DNA of 64,000 nucleotides from Streptomyces sp. NBC_00654 (GCF_026341775.1 NZ_JAPEOB010000001.1:1054001-1118000), one strand, 5' to 3'; numbered from the stretch's first letter, positions 26,088 through 34,474 are shown. The notes: generated by a model not told the origin, from the letters alone. A program made the numbers and translations.

Positions 26088-27620
26088 TCATTCTTGCCAA
26101 TCATGGATATACGGCCCAAAGCTTCCGACGAAAATTTCCTCTTCTCCCCATGCCTTGAATGTCATGCCAGCCTTTACAGCTCCATCAACCTTTATTCCTG
26201 TTATGTTCGCACATTCGAGATTTGCGTTACTCAAGTTTGCTTCACTTAGCCAAGAATTTGACAAGTCGGCAGCAATGAGGCTGGCTTTAATTAGAATGGC
26301 TGAAGAGAGATATGCCCATCCCAATTTCGCATCCCTCAGTTCAGAGCCTGAAAGGTTTGCCCCTGAGAGATCTGCTCCGAAAAGTTTTGCATCGCGAAGG
26401 TTGATGCGTTGGAGGTCAAGGTCAGAAAGGTCGCAGTTGTATAGTATTGCTTTGCGCAGGCTTGGTTGGTATATGCTCCAAGACCCTGCGCTGCCCTCTG
26501 GGAGTAGACGCCTCTCAGCTATAATTTTTACGACTTCTTGCCTGTACAAGCATTCAGGATGAATCACCTGAACATCGTAGACAGCCGATGATTTGTACGG
26601 CTGAGCAACGAAGTCGACTGGATACGGAGAACGCAGAGATATAACCAAGGCGTCGATGCATAATTGAACCCTAGGGTCACGACGATTGGCGCCGAAATCG
26701 GCAAATCCTGAGCATTCGTCCGCAACTGCAACGATTTGCTTAGCGGCAATAATCCTGCGCGGGGCGCTGTTCTGCGAGTCGCATATGATATTCGCTGCAT
26801 TTTCGAAACGGGTCTGCAGGCCATTTGGCCACGATAGGGTTGTGGATTTAGAGTACTTTGGATTGCGTGCGAGAGAAACACGGTTCCCGAGGCCGCCTCC
26901 GCTGGCCCGCGGTACGGGATACGTGTCATCCAAGGAGCGTTCCTTGCGCGCCCTGATTCTTAGTTCATTAAAGATGACGTCCATCGTGAGATACTCGTGA
27001 TCAGCCGAGGAGCCCTTGCGCATAATGTCAATTAGATCTCCCGTGAAGGAGGTGTATCCCTCCCTTCCCTCCGCTAACGCAAGCGGGCTTTTTGTGTCGG
27101 TTGCAGTTAATACATAACTTCCTTCTATCTCTGGAATTATTACTGACTCTGGGTTCACTAAAGGCTCCCCCAGTGTGATTCTCCCATGCGCAATTCCGCT
27201 GTAGCAGCAGTCGAGAATTACAACCTTGCTTGCGGCGGCAGAGTCAATCATCAAATTTTTGATGAAATCATACCTAATGTTGGGTGATGCCTCCTTCTCT
27301 CTCATGATGGAATTCTTGACAGTGAGTGCTAGGGAGTTGTCTCTCAGGCTTACGCCATGACCGACAAAATAGAATAGGAGCATGCCTCCTGTGGCTTCAC
27401 TCCCCGCAGTTTTGAGTATTCTTCCAACTTCCAGGGAGTCAACAGGATCATCTACCACGCAGATGTGTGCGTCGCTCAGTCCAGTCAGGCTTCTGAGATT
27501 TTCTGCGAAAGCGTCGAGGCTTCTCTTCACCGAAGGGTTGCTCGCGTACTCGGATCCCTCGATATAGTTGGCGGTCCCAACCAGAACCGCCCTCGACCTG
27601 GTCGGGTCAGGAAGGCTCAT
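26088..27620 (-). CDS. Caspase-like (C14) protease with C-terminal pentapeptide repeats
   Basis: 510 aa from ATG 27620; a GTG at 27629 is also in frame. Residues ~8-235 form a C14/metacaspase domain: histidine 88 in FYFVGHGVS and cysteine 139 in ILDCCYSG are the expected catalytic dyad. A middle part (~236-385) has no recognised fold. Residues ~388-478 are pentapeptide repeats (LFGADLSGANLSGSELRDAK, LSEANLSNANLECANITG), a right-handed helix often used for binding. Base composition is far more AT-rich than its neighbours. At least three TTA codons are in frame (codons 154, 171 and 182), implying dependence on the bldA tRNA. It overlaps the EACC1 gene by 14 bases, so the pair is an operon. The likely role is a conflict or cell-death effector (inference). 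Confidence 0.88.
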   Translation of the reverse strand: MSLPDPTRSRAVLVGTANYIEGSEYASNPSVKRSLDAFAENLRSLTGLSDAHICVVDDPVDSLEVGRILKTAGSEATGGMLLFYFVGHGVSLRDNSLALTVKNSIMREKEASPNIRYDFIKNLMIDSAAASKVVILDCCYSGIAHGRITLGEPLVNPESVIIPEIEGSYVLTATDTKSPLALAEGREGYTSFTGDLIDIMRKGSSADHEYLTMDVIFNELRIRARKERSLDDTYPVPRASGGGLGNRVSLARNPKYSKSTTLSWPNGLQTRFENAANIICDSQNSAPRRIIAAKQIVAVADECSGFADFGANRRDPRVQLCIDALVISLRSPYPVDFVAQPYKSSAVYDVQVIHPECLYRQEVVKIIAERRLLPEGSAGSWSIYQPSLRKAILYNCDLSDLDLQRINLRDAKLFGADLSGANLSGSELRDAKLGWAYLSSAILIKASLIAADLSNSWLSEANLSNANLECANITGIKVDGAVKAGMTFKAWGEEEIFVGSFGPYIHDWQE

Positions 27621-27969
27621 GTGAACCACTGGATATAATCTCTATAAGTTTCTCCATCGTTTTTTCAGAAATTTTCCCATCAGTTACAAGAGTGTGCTTT
27701 TCCTCGAATAGGGTAATTTCCAGCCTGCCTGGCTTTCGGGTGTTAATCCACGCCAACAAGCACCGGCTAAAAGCTGCGACGCTACCTGCGCCAGAGAGTG
27801 ACATGATCACTGTCTCTGCAAGCCCCAGGCGCCCAGGAACGGGGGCATGTGACTCCAGTTGCATGCTCTCGGCGGAGAGTCTGTCGTCATCACGAAAGAG
27901 CCTGTACAGCTCGCGTAACTCCTCGGTGTCGTTATCGGAATCACTGATTCCGATTTCAAATCGCGCCAT
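27607..27969 (-). CDS. EACC1-type effector-associated constant component
   Basis: 120 aa from ATG 27969 with GGAGG seven bases before. Layout: N-terminal strand and acidic helix (ARFEIGISDSDNDTEELREL, LFRDDDRL), a Gly/Ala hydrophobic helix (ETVIMSLSGAGSVAAFSRCLLAWI), then a basic strand and a strand-helix end (RLEITLFEEKHTLV...EKLIEIISS). This is the pattern of the EACC1 family described in NTP-dependent and protease-linked conflict systems of actinobacteria (recalled), where it partners variable effectors. A TTA codon lies at 27916-27918. It is coupled to the caspase gene. It may recruit or hold the effector at the membrane (inference). A second family member is at 57915. Confidence 0.75.
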   Translation of the reverse strand: MARFEIGISDSDNDTEELRELYRLFRDDDRLSAESMQLESHAPVPGRLGLAETVIMSLSGAGSVAAFSRCLLAWINTRKPGRLEITLFEEKHTLVTDGKISEKTMEKLIEIISSGSHEPS

Positions 27970-28069
27970 CCATGAACCTCCGCGACTTCTGAGAGCTGTC
28001 AAAAGTAGTGTGACAGCCAGTCGGTTGCGAGGCCAGACTCGATCGTCCTGAACTGCTGCGTAGTCACTG

Positions 28070-28147
28070 AGCCGTTTCCGACCTGACGGGTGGTTGGAGC
28101 GGTGACCCCGGTGTGCGGGCATGAAGAAAGCTCCTGGTAGACGGGTT
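28070..28147 (-). repeat. Right copy of ~75-bp imperfect inverted repeat
   Basis: Inverted counterpart of 26007-26081. GAAAGCTCCTGG (28126-28137) also pairs locally with CCAGGAGCTTTC (28170-28181), a perfect 12-bp inverted repeat with a 32-base loop directly before the IS5-type transposase remnant. Together the copies bracket about 2 kb of AT-rich DNA. Confidence 0.8.
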
Positions 28148-28183
28148 CACAACCAAGATCACCAGTCCACCAGGAGCTTTCGC

Positions 28184-28413
28184 GTGCTTGTTCACCCGTC
28201 CGGTATCGATCTGTCCAGCCGCACCCTGCAACACCTCTCCGGTCTCCTCGCAGGTCACCGCCGTCGGATCGGCTCCCGGTGGCGTCGCCTGACCTGGGGC
28301 CGACAGGCAATGCTCGTCCTGGCCCACCTGCGCTGCGGCGACACCTACGCCCGCCTCGCAGCAGGTTTCCGCATCGCCGCAGACCGGCCGTACTACTCGG
28401 GGAAGAAGAATGG
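28184..28413 (+). pseudogene. IS5-family transposase remnant with internal deletion
   Basis: From GTG 28184 the frame reads VLVHPSGIDLSSRTLQHLSG, RRLTWGRQAMLVLAHLRCGD, TYARLAAGFRI, which is the usual N-terminus of a common Streptomyces IS5-type transposase. It then jumps to AADRPYYSGKK, a motif that normally lies some 40-50 residues further on, and sense is lost after 28413. So both an internal deletion and a 3' truncation are present. The deletion could have arisen by recombination between two RI(A) codon stretches (inference). Confidence 0.75.
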
Positions 28414-28878
28414 CCGTGGCGCGTTCACCGAGGCTGCGGTGTGGCTCCCGGCAGTGCCTGTCGGCGAGCTCGTGCTCGCGAAACCGGCCCTCGATGAGCT
28501 TGTCCATCTCGTCGTTTCGGAGGTCGTTCGATGCCTGTTAGGGGTGGTGGATGGCGGCGTATCGGGTCTGACGGTCAGGGACACGCGCCTATCCGTCGCC
28601 GAGACATGCAGAACAGGCTCCGGTTGCCCGGGGCCGGTGATCGTGATGTGCGGCTGTGACGCGGACCGATCAGAGGCAGCGGATCGGCTTGTAGCCGCGC
28701 TCCCAGGACTGGCTGAGGCAGTGGCTGTCCTGTCGGCGCATCCGCCGGCGGCGTGTTCGCGGGTGCCACCGGAGATCTGGGGATCGCCACGCCGACACGT
28801 CGCAGCGTTGGCCGGAAGCCGACTGCACTCCGCTGCCAGCCGACCAAGTTGTCACAGGCACATGGTGGAATTGGCGTG
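28414..28878. other. Intergenic stretch with gene debris
   Basis: No complete gene is supported. On the minus strand a ~43-residue reading (about 28530-28400) gives NDLRNDEMDKLIEGRF and REHELADRHCREPHRSLGE, which looks like a fragment of a real but unrecognised protein cut by the IS remnant. The remainder (28535-28878) shows no convincing frame on either strand and probably carries the promoter of the next operon. Confidence 0.4.
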
Positions 28879-29352
28879 ATGGCGTGGGACGAGTGGGAGA
28901 ACTCGAAGGCGGCGGTGGCCGCCGGCCGGCAAGCCTCGATGCGAATCAACCAAGTGCCGGGCGGCTCAGGGGGCGGCGGACAGGCCGACCTCGTCGTGAA
29001 CCAGGACGACCTCGGTGGTGTCGGCCACGAGGCCTTCATGCTGCACAGCCAGTTGCACAAGGAGGCCGACATCGCCGGCGCCGGCGCCGACAAGGAGGGG
29101 GCCGGCTCCACGATGCAGGCAGCAGCGGCCTTGAAGGGCAGCGACTTCGCCCTCGGTGACGAGCTGCAGACGACGGTGTCGGTATGGACCTCTCAGGTCA
29201 AGAGCGTTCTCCAGGCTTGTGCGCACATTTCGAACCACCTGGACTACTCGAAGAAGGCACACGCCGAGGACGACGCCGCGATCGCCGCGTCCCTCCGGAA
29301 CAGGGACGGCTCGGCCGTGCCCGCTTCCCGTCTCGCCGAGTACTTCACGTAG
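28879..29352 (+). CDS. ESX/WXG-associated small helical protein
   Basis: 157 aa from ATG 28879. It begins MAWDEWENSKAAVAAGRQAS, is Gly-rich in the middle, and has a helical stretch with LGGVGHEAFMLHSQLHKEAD and TTVSVWTSQVKSVLQACAHI. The size and helical make-up, the ALKGSDF turn and the WXG-bearing protein next to it suggest a WXG100-like or excreted partner. A classical W-x-G is not visible in this protein. It starts the three-gene operon 28879-31345. Confidence 0.6.
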   Translation: MAWDEWENSKAAVAAGRQASMRINQVPGGSGGGGQADLVVNQDDLGGVGHEAFMLHSQLHKEADIAGAGADKEGAGSTMQAAAALKGSDFALGDELQTTVSVWTSQVKSVLQACAHISNHLDYSKKAHAEDDAAIAASLRNRDGSAVPASRLAEYFT

Positions 29353-29366
29353 AGGACGAGCACGTC

Positions 29367-30812
29367 ATGAACTACACAGAGCTCATGGAAGTCGACCTCG
29401 GCAAACTGGGGACGGTGGTAGCCGACTGGAAGCGCGTGGCCGGGGAGATGCGGCGGCTCGGCGGTGAGGCCCGCGACGGTATGAAGGCGAAGGCTGACAA
29501 GGCACGTTGGGCGGGTGCCAACGAGAGTGTGACCCGGGCCTTCGTCGACAGGACGGTGAAGGAGTTCGGGGACCTCCACACGGAGGCGCAGAGCATCTTC
29601 AGTGTCCTCGATGATGCGCACAGCGAGCTGAAGAGCATCCAGCAGAAGGCCAGAAGCGTGACCGCCGAGGCCGAGGAGAAGGGCTTCAGCGTCACCGGAC
29701 GCAAGGACGGAACCGTAGTGATCGCGGACGCCGTCATCTGCGAGGTGGATGGGCCCGGTCAGCGGAAACGCGACATGATGCAGTGGTACGCCGACACACT
29801 GACCGGGATCGTGAGCCACGCCACCGAGGTGGACGCAGCTGCGGTACGGGCGCTGCGCGCGAGCCACGGCAGTGATCCGACCAACGCCGGCCACGCGTCG
29901 TACACGTCACTCGATCAGGACATGCTGCCCCGCGCCATGAAACTCGCCGGCCTGGGAGAGGGCGCCGACGACAAGCAGCGCAAGGAACTGCGGCGGCTGT
30001 GGCAGTCTCTGAGCCCCGAGTCCCGGGCGCAGCTGTGGACGCAGCACAAGGACGAGTTGTTGGCGTCCGGCCTGTTGTCCCCTTCGGTCAAGCGGGTTGC
30101 CGCCGACGACGGGGCCGGACCGTACGATGTCGATTCACCGGGCTTCGGGGACTACTGGGAGGAGTTCCAGGCCAACGGAATCTCGAACAGCGGTGACTTC
30201 GTCGGCAAGACGGATGCGGCCCGGCATATGGACCACTACCTGAACGGGACCGGCAGGACGCTCGACCTCGATGTCGACCGGATGCTGAGTGACGAGAACG
30301 ACACGGTCCTGCAGGACGTGTCGGCGGCGACGCGTGCCAAACAGGAGGACGCGTGGCGCCGCCAGGCGCTGGAGGCCTTCGCGCAGTCGGGCGGCAAACC
30401 CATCGCGATCCCTGTAGAGACCGCGGGTCAGGGTTACACCCACGACAAGGGGTCGGACGGGACAGCGAACTGGTACCTGGCCGTGGGAAGCGCCATGACC
30501 AACACCACGGGCGTAGTGACGGCGGTGCCCGGCCCGGATGGCAAGCCGCAGGTCAGCATCGACTATCAGGTCAATGTGTGGGACCGGTACAACTGGGACC
30601 CCGGGAAGGCCACGCCCATCGGTCCGACCACGGTGACCGACGCCGACATGGCCCGCATGCACATGACGGGACAGGCCAGGGAATTCGAGATGAGGGGCAG
30701 CAGTTCGGTGCAGCAGCACGACATGAGTTCCGGCGGCGCCTGGCCCGACCCGAAGGAGCCGGGGCGGGACGGCACGCGTAAGGACATCGGCCGGAACGGG
30801 GACGCCCGGTGA
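29367..30812 (+). CDS. WXG100-domain large protein
   Basis: 481 aa from ATG 29367. The N-terminal ~105 residues form two long helices with a WAG turn (KARWAGANESVTR), the WXG100 signature of substrates of type VII-like secretion. The remainder has a helical middle (LRRLWQSLSPESRAQLWTQH) and a C-terminal part rich in beta turns (AGQGYTHDKGSDGTANWYLA, VSIDYQVNVWDRYNWDPGKA). No enzyme motif is recognised. The stop overlaps the GTG of a lipoprotein gene (GTGA). It could be a surface or secreted effector; no ESX core genes are in the window. Confidence 0.7.
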   Translation: MNYTELMEVDLGKLGTVVADWKRVAGEMRRLGGEARDGMKAKADKARWAGANESVTRAFVDRTVKEFGDLHTEAQSIFSVLDDAHSELKSIQQKARSVTAEAEEKGFSVTGRKDGTVVIADAVICEVDGPGQRKRDMMQWYADTLTGIVSHATEVDAAAVRALRASHGSDPTNAGHASYTSLDQDMLPRAMKLAGLGEGADDKQRKELRRLWQSLSPESRAQLWTQHKDELLASGLLSPSVKRVAADDGAGPYDVDSPGFGDYWEEFQANGISNSGDFVGKTDAARHMDHYLNGTGRTLDLDVDRMLSDENDTVLQDVSAATRAKQEDAWRRQALEAFAQSGGKPIAIPVETAGQGYTHDKGSDGTANWYLAVGSAMTNTTGVVTAVPGPDGKPQVSIDYQVNVWDRYNWDPGKATPIGPTTVTDADMARMHMTGQAREFEMRGSSSVQQHDMSSGGAWPDPKEPGRDGTRKDIGRNGDAR

Positions 30813-31345
30813 GCCTGACGCGAGTACGGACCGGGCGCCCGCTGCTTGTCGCCGGCGTGGGATTGCTCGCTGGTCTGCTGGTCGGATGCACGGCGTCGAC
30901 GGCCGAACAGGGTGGTCGGAACGTGAGCCGCTCACCGGGACGGCAGGTGCCGTACTGGATGGACGGGGTCACCGTGGACTCGGTCGCCAAGACCTTGCAG
31001 GTGCAGATGCCCTCGACAGCGACCGAGGCCAAAGCCGCGTACCAGAAGGGCTTCCAGGACGACGGCCTGCTTTTGTCCTTCGTTCTGCCCACCGGCGCGG
31101 TGGACGGCTTTCTCACGCAGCTGAAGCCGGAGCAACCGCTCAGCCTGCGGGAACAGCCACTCCCCCGTAACACGAACTCGACGACGCCGTTCTCGCACCT
31201 CGGGCTGCCGGAGCCCGATCTGCTGGCCGGCGTCCGCGAAGGCCAGGTATGCGCGCCGTGCGAGGACAACCTCAACTGGCTGAAGGTCGCGGTGGCGCCG
31301 GTCGACGACCGCACCAGCCGGGTCTATCTCAGCGGCGTCGACTGA
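30809..31345 (+). CDS. Lipoprotein
   Basis: 178 aa from GTG 30809, overlapping the previous stop. It has a signal peptide (RPLLVAGVGLLAGLLVGC) with lipobox LLVGC, cysteine near residue 27, so it is lipid-anchored outside the cell. The mature part has no known domain; it contains CAPCED near the C-terminus, possibly a disulfide or metal pair. It probably serves the WXG protein it is coupled with (inference). Confidence 0.8.
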   Translation: MSLTRVRTGRPLLVAGVGLLAGLLVGCTASTAEQGGRNVSRSPGRQVPYWMDGVTVDSVAKTLQVQMPSTATEAKAAYQKGFQDDGLLLSFVLPTGAVDGFLTQLKPEQPLSLREQPLPRNTNSTTPFSHLGLPEPDLLAGVREGQVCAPCEDNLNWLKVAVAPVDDRTSRVYLSGVD

Positions 31346-31414
31346 GCACCGCCGGGTGAGGTATCCGGCAGAGCTGTGCGGTACTGCGTCCGGCTGCCCG
31401 CCCGTCGGCCGGAT

Positions 31415-32005
31415 CTATCGCGGCACCAGGCGCCACAGCTGGTTGTATCCGGGGGCCGAGCAGTGGGCCTGGACGACGTCCGTACCGTGTCGCACGCTGT
31501 AGTGCGCGACATCGAGGCAGTGCCCGGAGTGCTTGGCCACGAGCTTGTAGTTCGCGTAGACCCTCGGCATCTCCTGACCGTCCGCCCTGCGCTCGTACTG
31601 CGGCCCGCCGAAGAATCCCCAGGCCTGGTTGTCCCCGCCGTGGCAGTCGGCCTGGACGACCCGTGCGGCATGAGCGCTGCTGGCATGCGCGACATCGAGG
31701 CACAGGCCCGAGTGCATGGCCCTGATGAGGAAACGGTCCCCACCCAGCGGCTTGATGTTCCACGCCTGGTTGGTGCTGCCGGGCGTGCAGGTGGCCTGGA
31801 CCACCTTCGCGCCGTGGTGCAGGGCCTTGCCCGCGACGTCCAGGCACATGTCCGAGTGCGCGACGCGGAGTTCGTAGTACCCGTCACCGGCAGGCTCCGA
31901 AGGTGCCGCGCCTGCTGAACTGCCCAGGCCCCAGCACGCGGCGCTCAGCGCCACGGCGCAGGACATGGCACGCCATGCGGTTCTTGAATGAGTCTTCATG
32001 GTCAT
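31415..32005 (-). CDS. Secreted ricin-type beta-trefoil lectin domain protein
   Basis: 196 aa from ATG 32005 (AAGGACAG upstream; ATG 31999 also possible). It has a signal peptide (MSCAVALSAACWGLGSSAGA). Three trefoil repeats follow, each with a CLDV and a QxW: MCLDVAGKAL...NQAW, LCLDVAHASS...NQAW, and HCLDVAHYSV...NQLW. Such domains bind galactose or other sugars. No enzymatic domain is attached; it is a stand-alone lectin. It is divergent from the serine hydrolase gene. Confidence 0.92.
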   Translation of the reverse strand: MTMKTHSRTAWRAMSCAVALSAACWGLGSSAGAAPSEPAGDGYYELRVAHSDMCLDVAGKALHHGAKVVQATCTPGSTNQAWNIKPLGGDRFLIRAMHSGLCLDVAHASSAHAARVVQADCHGGDNQAWGFFGGPQYERRADGQEMPRVYANYKLVAKHSGHCLDVAHYSVRHGTDVVQAHCSAPGYNQLWRLVPR

Positions 32006-32400
32006 GGAACTGTCCTTGACCAGTCGCCGTTCGCGTTCGCCCCACGCGTGCCGCACCGGGCCGAAGCCAAGAGGCAGGAGGCAGGAGGCAGGCGACGGCG
32101 TGCAAGGCGCTGTTGGTGTGCCGCTCCGAGCGCGTATCCCCGAGAGTTCGTTGATTCGTCAAACGCCCTGCGCTCAGGGCAACTTGTGCGTTCGACTTTA
32201 TTTCACCGCTCGCGCGGGCGCGACTCAACGGGGTGCAGGTCCGGTTCGACGGCGACATACCTCTCAGGTGTCCCGCGCCTCGGCCCGGGTACTGCCGGTG
32301 CCCTACACGTAAGTCCTCATCCGGGCGGACGCCCCGTGGTGGAGGGGTTGGAAGGGTGGAACCGGCAAAACACGTGTTCGTCCGACCGAGGGGAATTTCC
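32006..32400. other. Divergent promoter region (no gene)
   Basis: The 395 bases between the lectin and the serine hydrolase genes have no supported reading frame. It includes a short A+T-rich part (about 32190-32215) and presumably promoters for both. No clear regulator site was recognised. Confidence 0.5.
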
Positions 32401-33615
32401 GTGTCACGTCGTTTGACCTGTGCCGTCGTCGCCACACTCTGCCTGGCGGTGGCCGCGCCCACGGCTTCCGCCGCGGAGCCCGGTGTGGAGGGGGCCGCGG
32501 CGGCCGCTCCGTCCTCCCGGCCCGGTGGGGATGACCGGCAAGCAGCCCTGCGCGGACTGACCGACGCCGGGGCGGTGTCCGCGATAGCCAAGGTCCGCGA
32601 CGGGGGCGGGACCTGGCGGGGGAGTACGGGGGTGGCCGATCTCGTGAGTGGGGAGCCCGTGCGGGGGGACGGGCGGTTCCGGATCGGCAGTGTCACCAAG
32701 ATGTTCGTCGCCACCACCACGTTGCAGCTCGTCGGTGAGGGACGGCTCGGCCTGGAGGACTCTGTGGAGAGTCATCTGCCGGGGCTGGTGCCCAACGGGG
32801 GGAACATCACCGTGCGCCAACTGCTCAACCAGCGCTCGGGACTGTTCGACGTCATCAACGAGACCACCGAGATATTTCCCCATCCCACCGACGCCCAGGG
32901 CTTCCGGGACTGGATCGCGGCGGGCGGGCTGAACCGCACCTTCACGGCACGTGAGCTGGTGTCCAAGTCCATGGCCCACCCGCCCCACTTCGAGCCCGGC
33001 GCGAAGTACCGGTACTCCAACACCAACTTCACGCTCCTCGGCATGATCATCGAAGCGGCGACCGGGAACTCCTACGCGCACGAGATCCGCCACCGCATCC
33101 TGCGCCCGCTCGGGATGACGAAGACCAGCCTGCCCGGTGCCTCCGCGGTCATCCCGGGCCGCCACGCCCACGGTTACTGGACCACCGTCGACGGCGCCGG
33201 TACGCCGAACCCCGTCAAGACCGACATCGACGTCACCCGCCACAACGCCTCATGGGCGGGCTCCAGCGGCGGGATCATCTCCACCACCGCGGACCTGCTC
33301 CGGTTCGACAAGGCCCTGTTGCACGGGAAGCTGCTGGCCCCCGCGCAGCAGCGTGAGATGACCACGATGCTCGGCACCGACTCCGACAAGCTCGCATACG
33401 GGATGGGCCTGGCCCGTACCCCGCTGTCCTGCACCACCGTGCTCGGCCACTCCGGCTCGGTCCTCGGATACAGCACCCACCTCTGGGGCACGGCCGGCCG
33501 GCAGGTCGCGCTGTCCTACACTCCGCGCGGCGACAACGCCGAGAAGGAAGCGCAGGCCAAGGCGGTCGGCGCGTTCCTCGAAGCCGCCTTCTGCGGCACC
33601 GGCCGAGGCCGGTAG
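32401..33615 (+). CDS. Secreted serine hydrolase, beta-lactamase class C / D-Ala carboxypeptidase family
   Basis: 404 aa from GTG 32401 with GAGGGG upstream. A signal peptide (CAVVATLCLAVAAPTASA) directs export. The three active-site motifs are present: SxxK as SVTK near residue 100, YxN as YSNTN, and HSG near the end (GHSGSVLGY). Such enzymes hydrolyse D-Ala-D-Ala peptides or esters. Downstream a PP2C gene begins 41 bases on. It is not a clear beta-lactamase. Confidence 0.92.
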   Translation: MSRRLTCAVVATLCLAVAAPTASAAEPGVEGAAAAAPSSRPGGDDRQAALRGLTDAGAVSAIAKVRDGGGTWRGSTGVADLVSGEPVRGDGRFRIGSVTKMFVATTTLQLVGEGRLGLEDSVESHLPGLVPNGGNITVRQLLNQRSGLFDVINETTEIFPHPTDAQGFRDWIAAGGLNRTFTARELVSKSMAHPPHFEPGAKYRYSNTNFTLLGMIIEAATGNSYAHEIRHRILRPLGMTKTSLPGASAVIPGRHAHGYWTTVDGAGTPNPVKTDIDVTRHNASWAGSSGGIISTTADLLRFDKALLHGKLLAPAQQREMTTMLGTDSDKLAYGMGLARTPLSCTTVLGHSGSVLGYSTHLWGTAGRQVALSYTPRGDNAEKEAQAKAVGAFLEAAFCGTGRGR

Positions 33616-33655
33616 GCACGTGGACGTCCCGCCGGTTCTGGCATGATCCCTCGCC

Positions 33656-34474
33656 ATGACCCCAATCCCCGGCTGTGTCGCCTGTGGTGGAACGGTGGCC
33701 CCCGACGGCCGCTGCTGGGACTGCGGTGCGGCACAGCCGGCCTTCCGCGCGCATGTGGAGCTCACCGCCGAAGGCGGCGCGGCGGGGGTCAGCGACCGGG
33801 GCAAACGGCGCGACATCAACGCGGACGCCATGGTGCTGACCGGAGTGGGCGGTTGGACGGTCGGCGTCGTCTGTGACGGGGTGTCCATGTCGCCCCGGTC
33901 GGAGCGGGCCGCCCGGGTCGCGGCCGAGACCGGGGCGAACGCCGTGGTGGCGGGGCTGGCGGCGGGTGCTCTGCCGGAGGACGCGCTCGCCGACGCGGCC
34001 GTTCGTGCCGGGCGGGCGGTCGCGGCCCTCGCGGCGTCGGTGGACGCCGCCCCGGCGTGTACGTATGTCGCGGGCATCGCGGGACCGGAGGGCATCTGGA
34101 GCGCGTGGATCGGCGACAGCCGTGCCTACTGGCTGCCGGACCGGGGCCCCGGGAAGCGGATGAGCGAGGACGACACCGGGGAGCACGGCGCCCTCGCCGC
34201 CTGGCTGGGGGCGGACGCCGGTGCGCCGGTGGCGCGTATCCGTAGCTACCGGCCGGGCGGGGCGGGCTGTCTGCTGCTGTGCACGGACGGGCTCACCCGT
34301 GGTCTGCCCGATCCCGACGCGCTGCGGGCCGTACTGACCCGTGGCCGGTCCGGGGCGGCGGCGGGCGGCGGACTTCTCGGCGGTGCCCGCGCGTTGGTCG
34401 GTCACGCCCTCGACGCCGGGGGGCACGACAACATCACCGCGCTGCTCATCCCCGCCGGGGCGGCCGGCGGCTGA
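33656..34474 (+). CDS. PP2C-like protein phosphatase with N-terminal zinc ribbon
   Basis: 272 aa. Residues 4-25 hold CxxC...CxxC (GCVACGGTV...CWDCGAA), a zinc ribbon. The PP2C/PPM fold follows: SDRGKRRDINADAMV, VVCDGVSMSPRSE (metal aspartate), AWIGDSRAYWL, LLCTDGLTRGL and GGHDNITALLI. It should remove phosphate from Ser/Thr residues. The short GNADA-type start of the domain is slightly altered (DINADAM). The zinc ribbon may bind a kinase or other partner; FHA and kinase genes are not nearby. Confidence 0.9.
   Translation: MTPIPGCVACGGTVAPDGRCWDCGAAQPAFRAHVELTAEGGAAGVSDRGKRRDINADAMVLTGVGGWTVGVVCDGVSMSPRSERAARVAAETGANAVVAGLAAGALPEDALADAAVRAGRAVAALAASVDAAPACTYVAGIAGPEGIWSAWIGDSRAYWLPDRGPGKRMSEDDTGEHGALAAWLGADAGAPVARIRSYRPGGAGCLLLCTDGLTRGLPDPDALRAVLTRGRSGAAAGGGLLGGARALVGHALDAGGHDNITALLIPAGAAGG

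Noticed and set aside
28121..28879. A 252-aa protein from 28121 to 28879
   Set aside because: Only the first ~75 residues are IS5 transposase; the rest is a composition-driven open frame.
22458..31345. Integrative element with attL in the tRNA-Ala and attR downstream
   Set aside because: No copy of the tRNA 3' end (e.g. TTCAAATCCCCACAGG) was seen downstream in the window; the region looks like accumulated IS debris.
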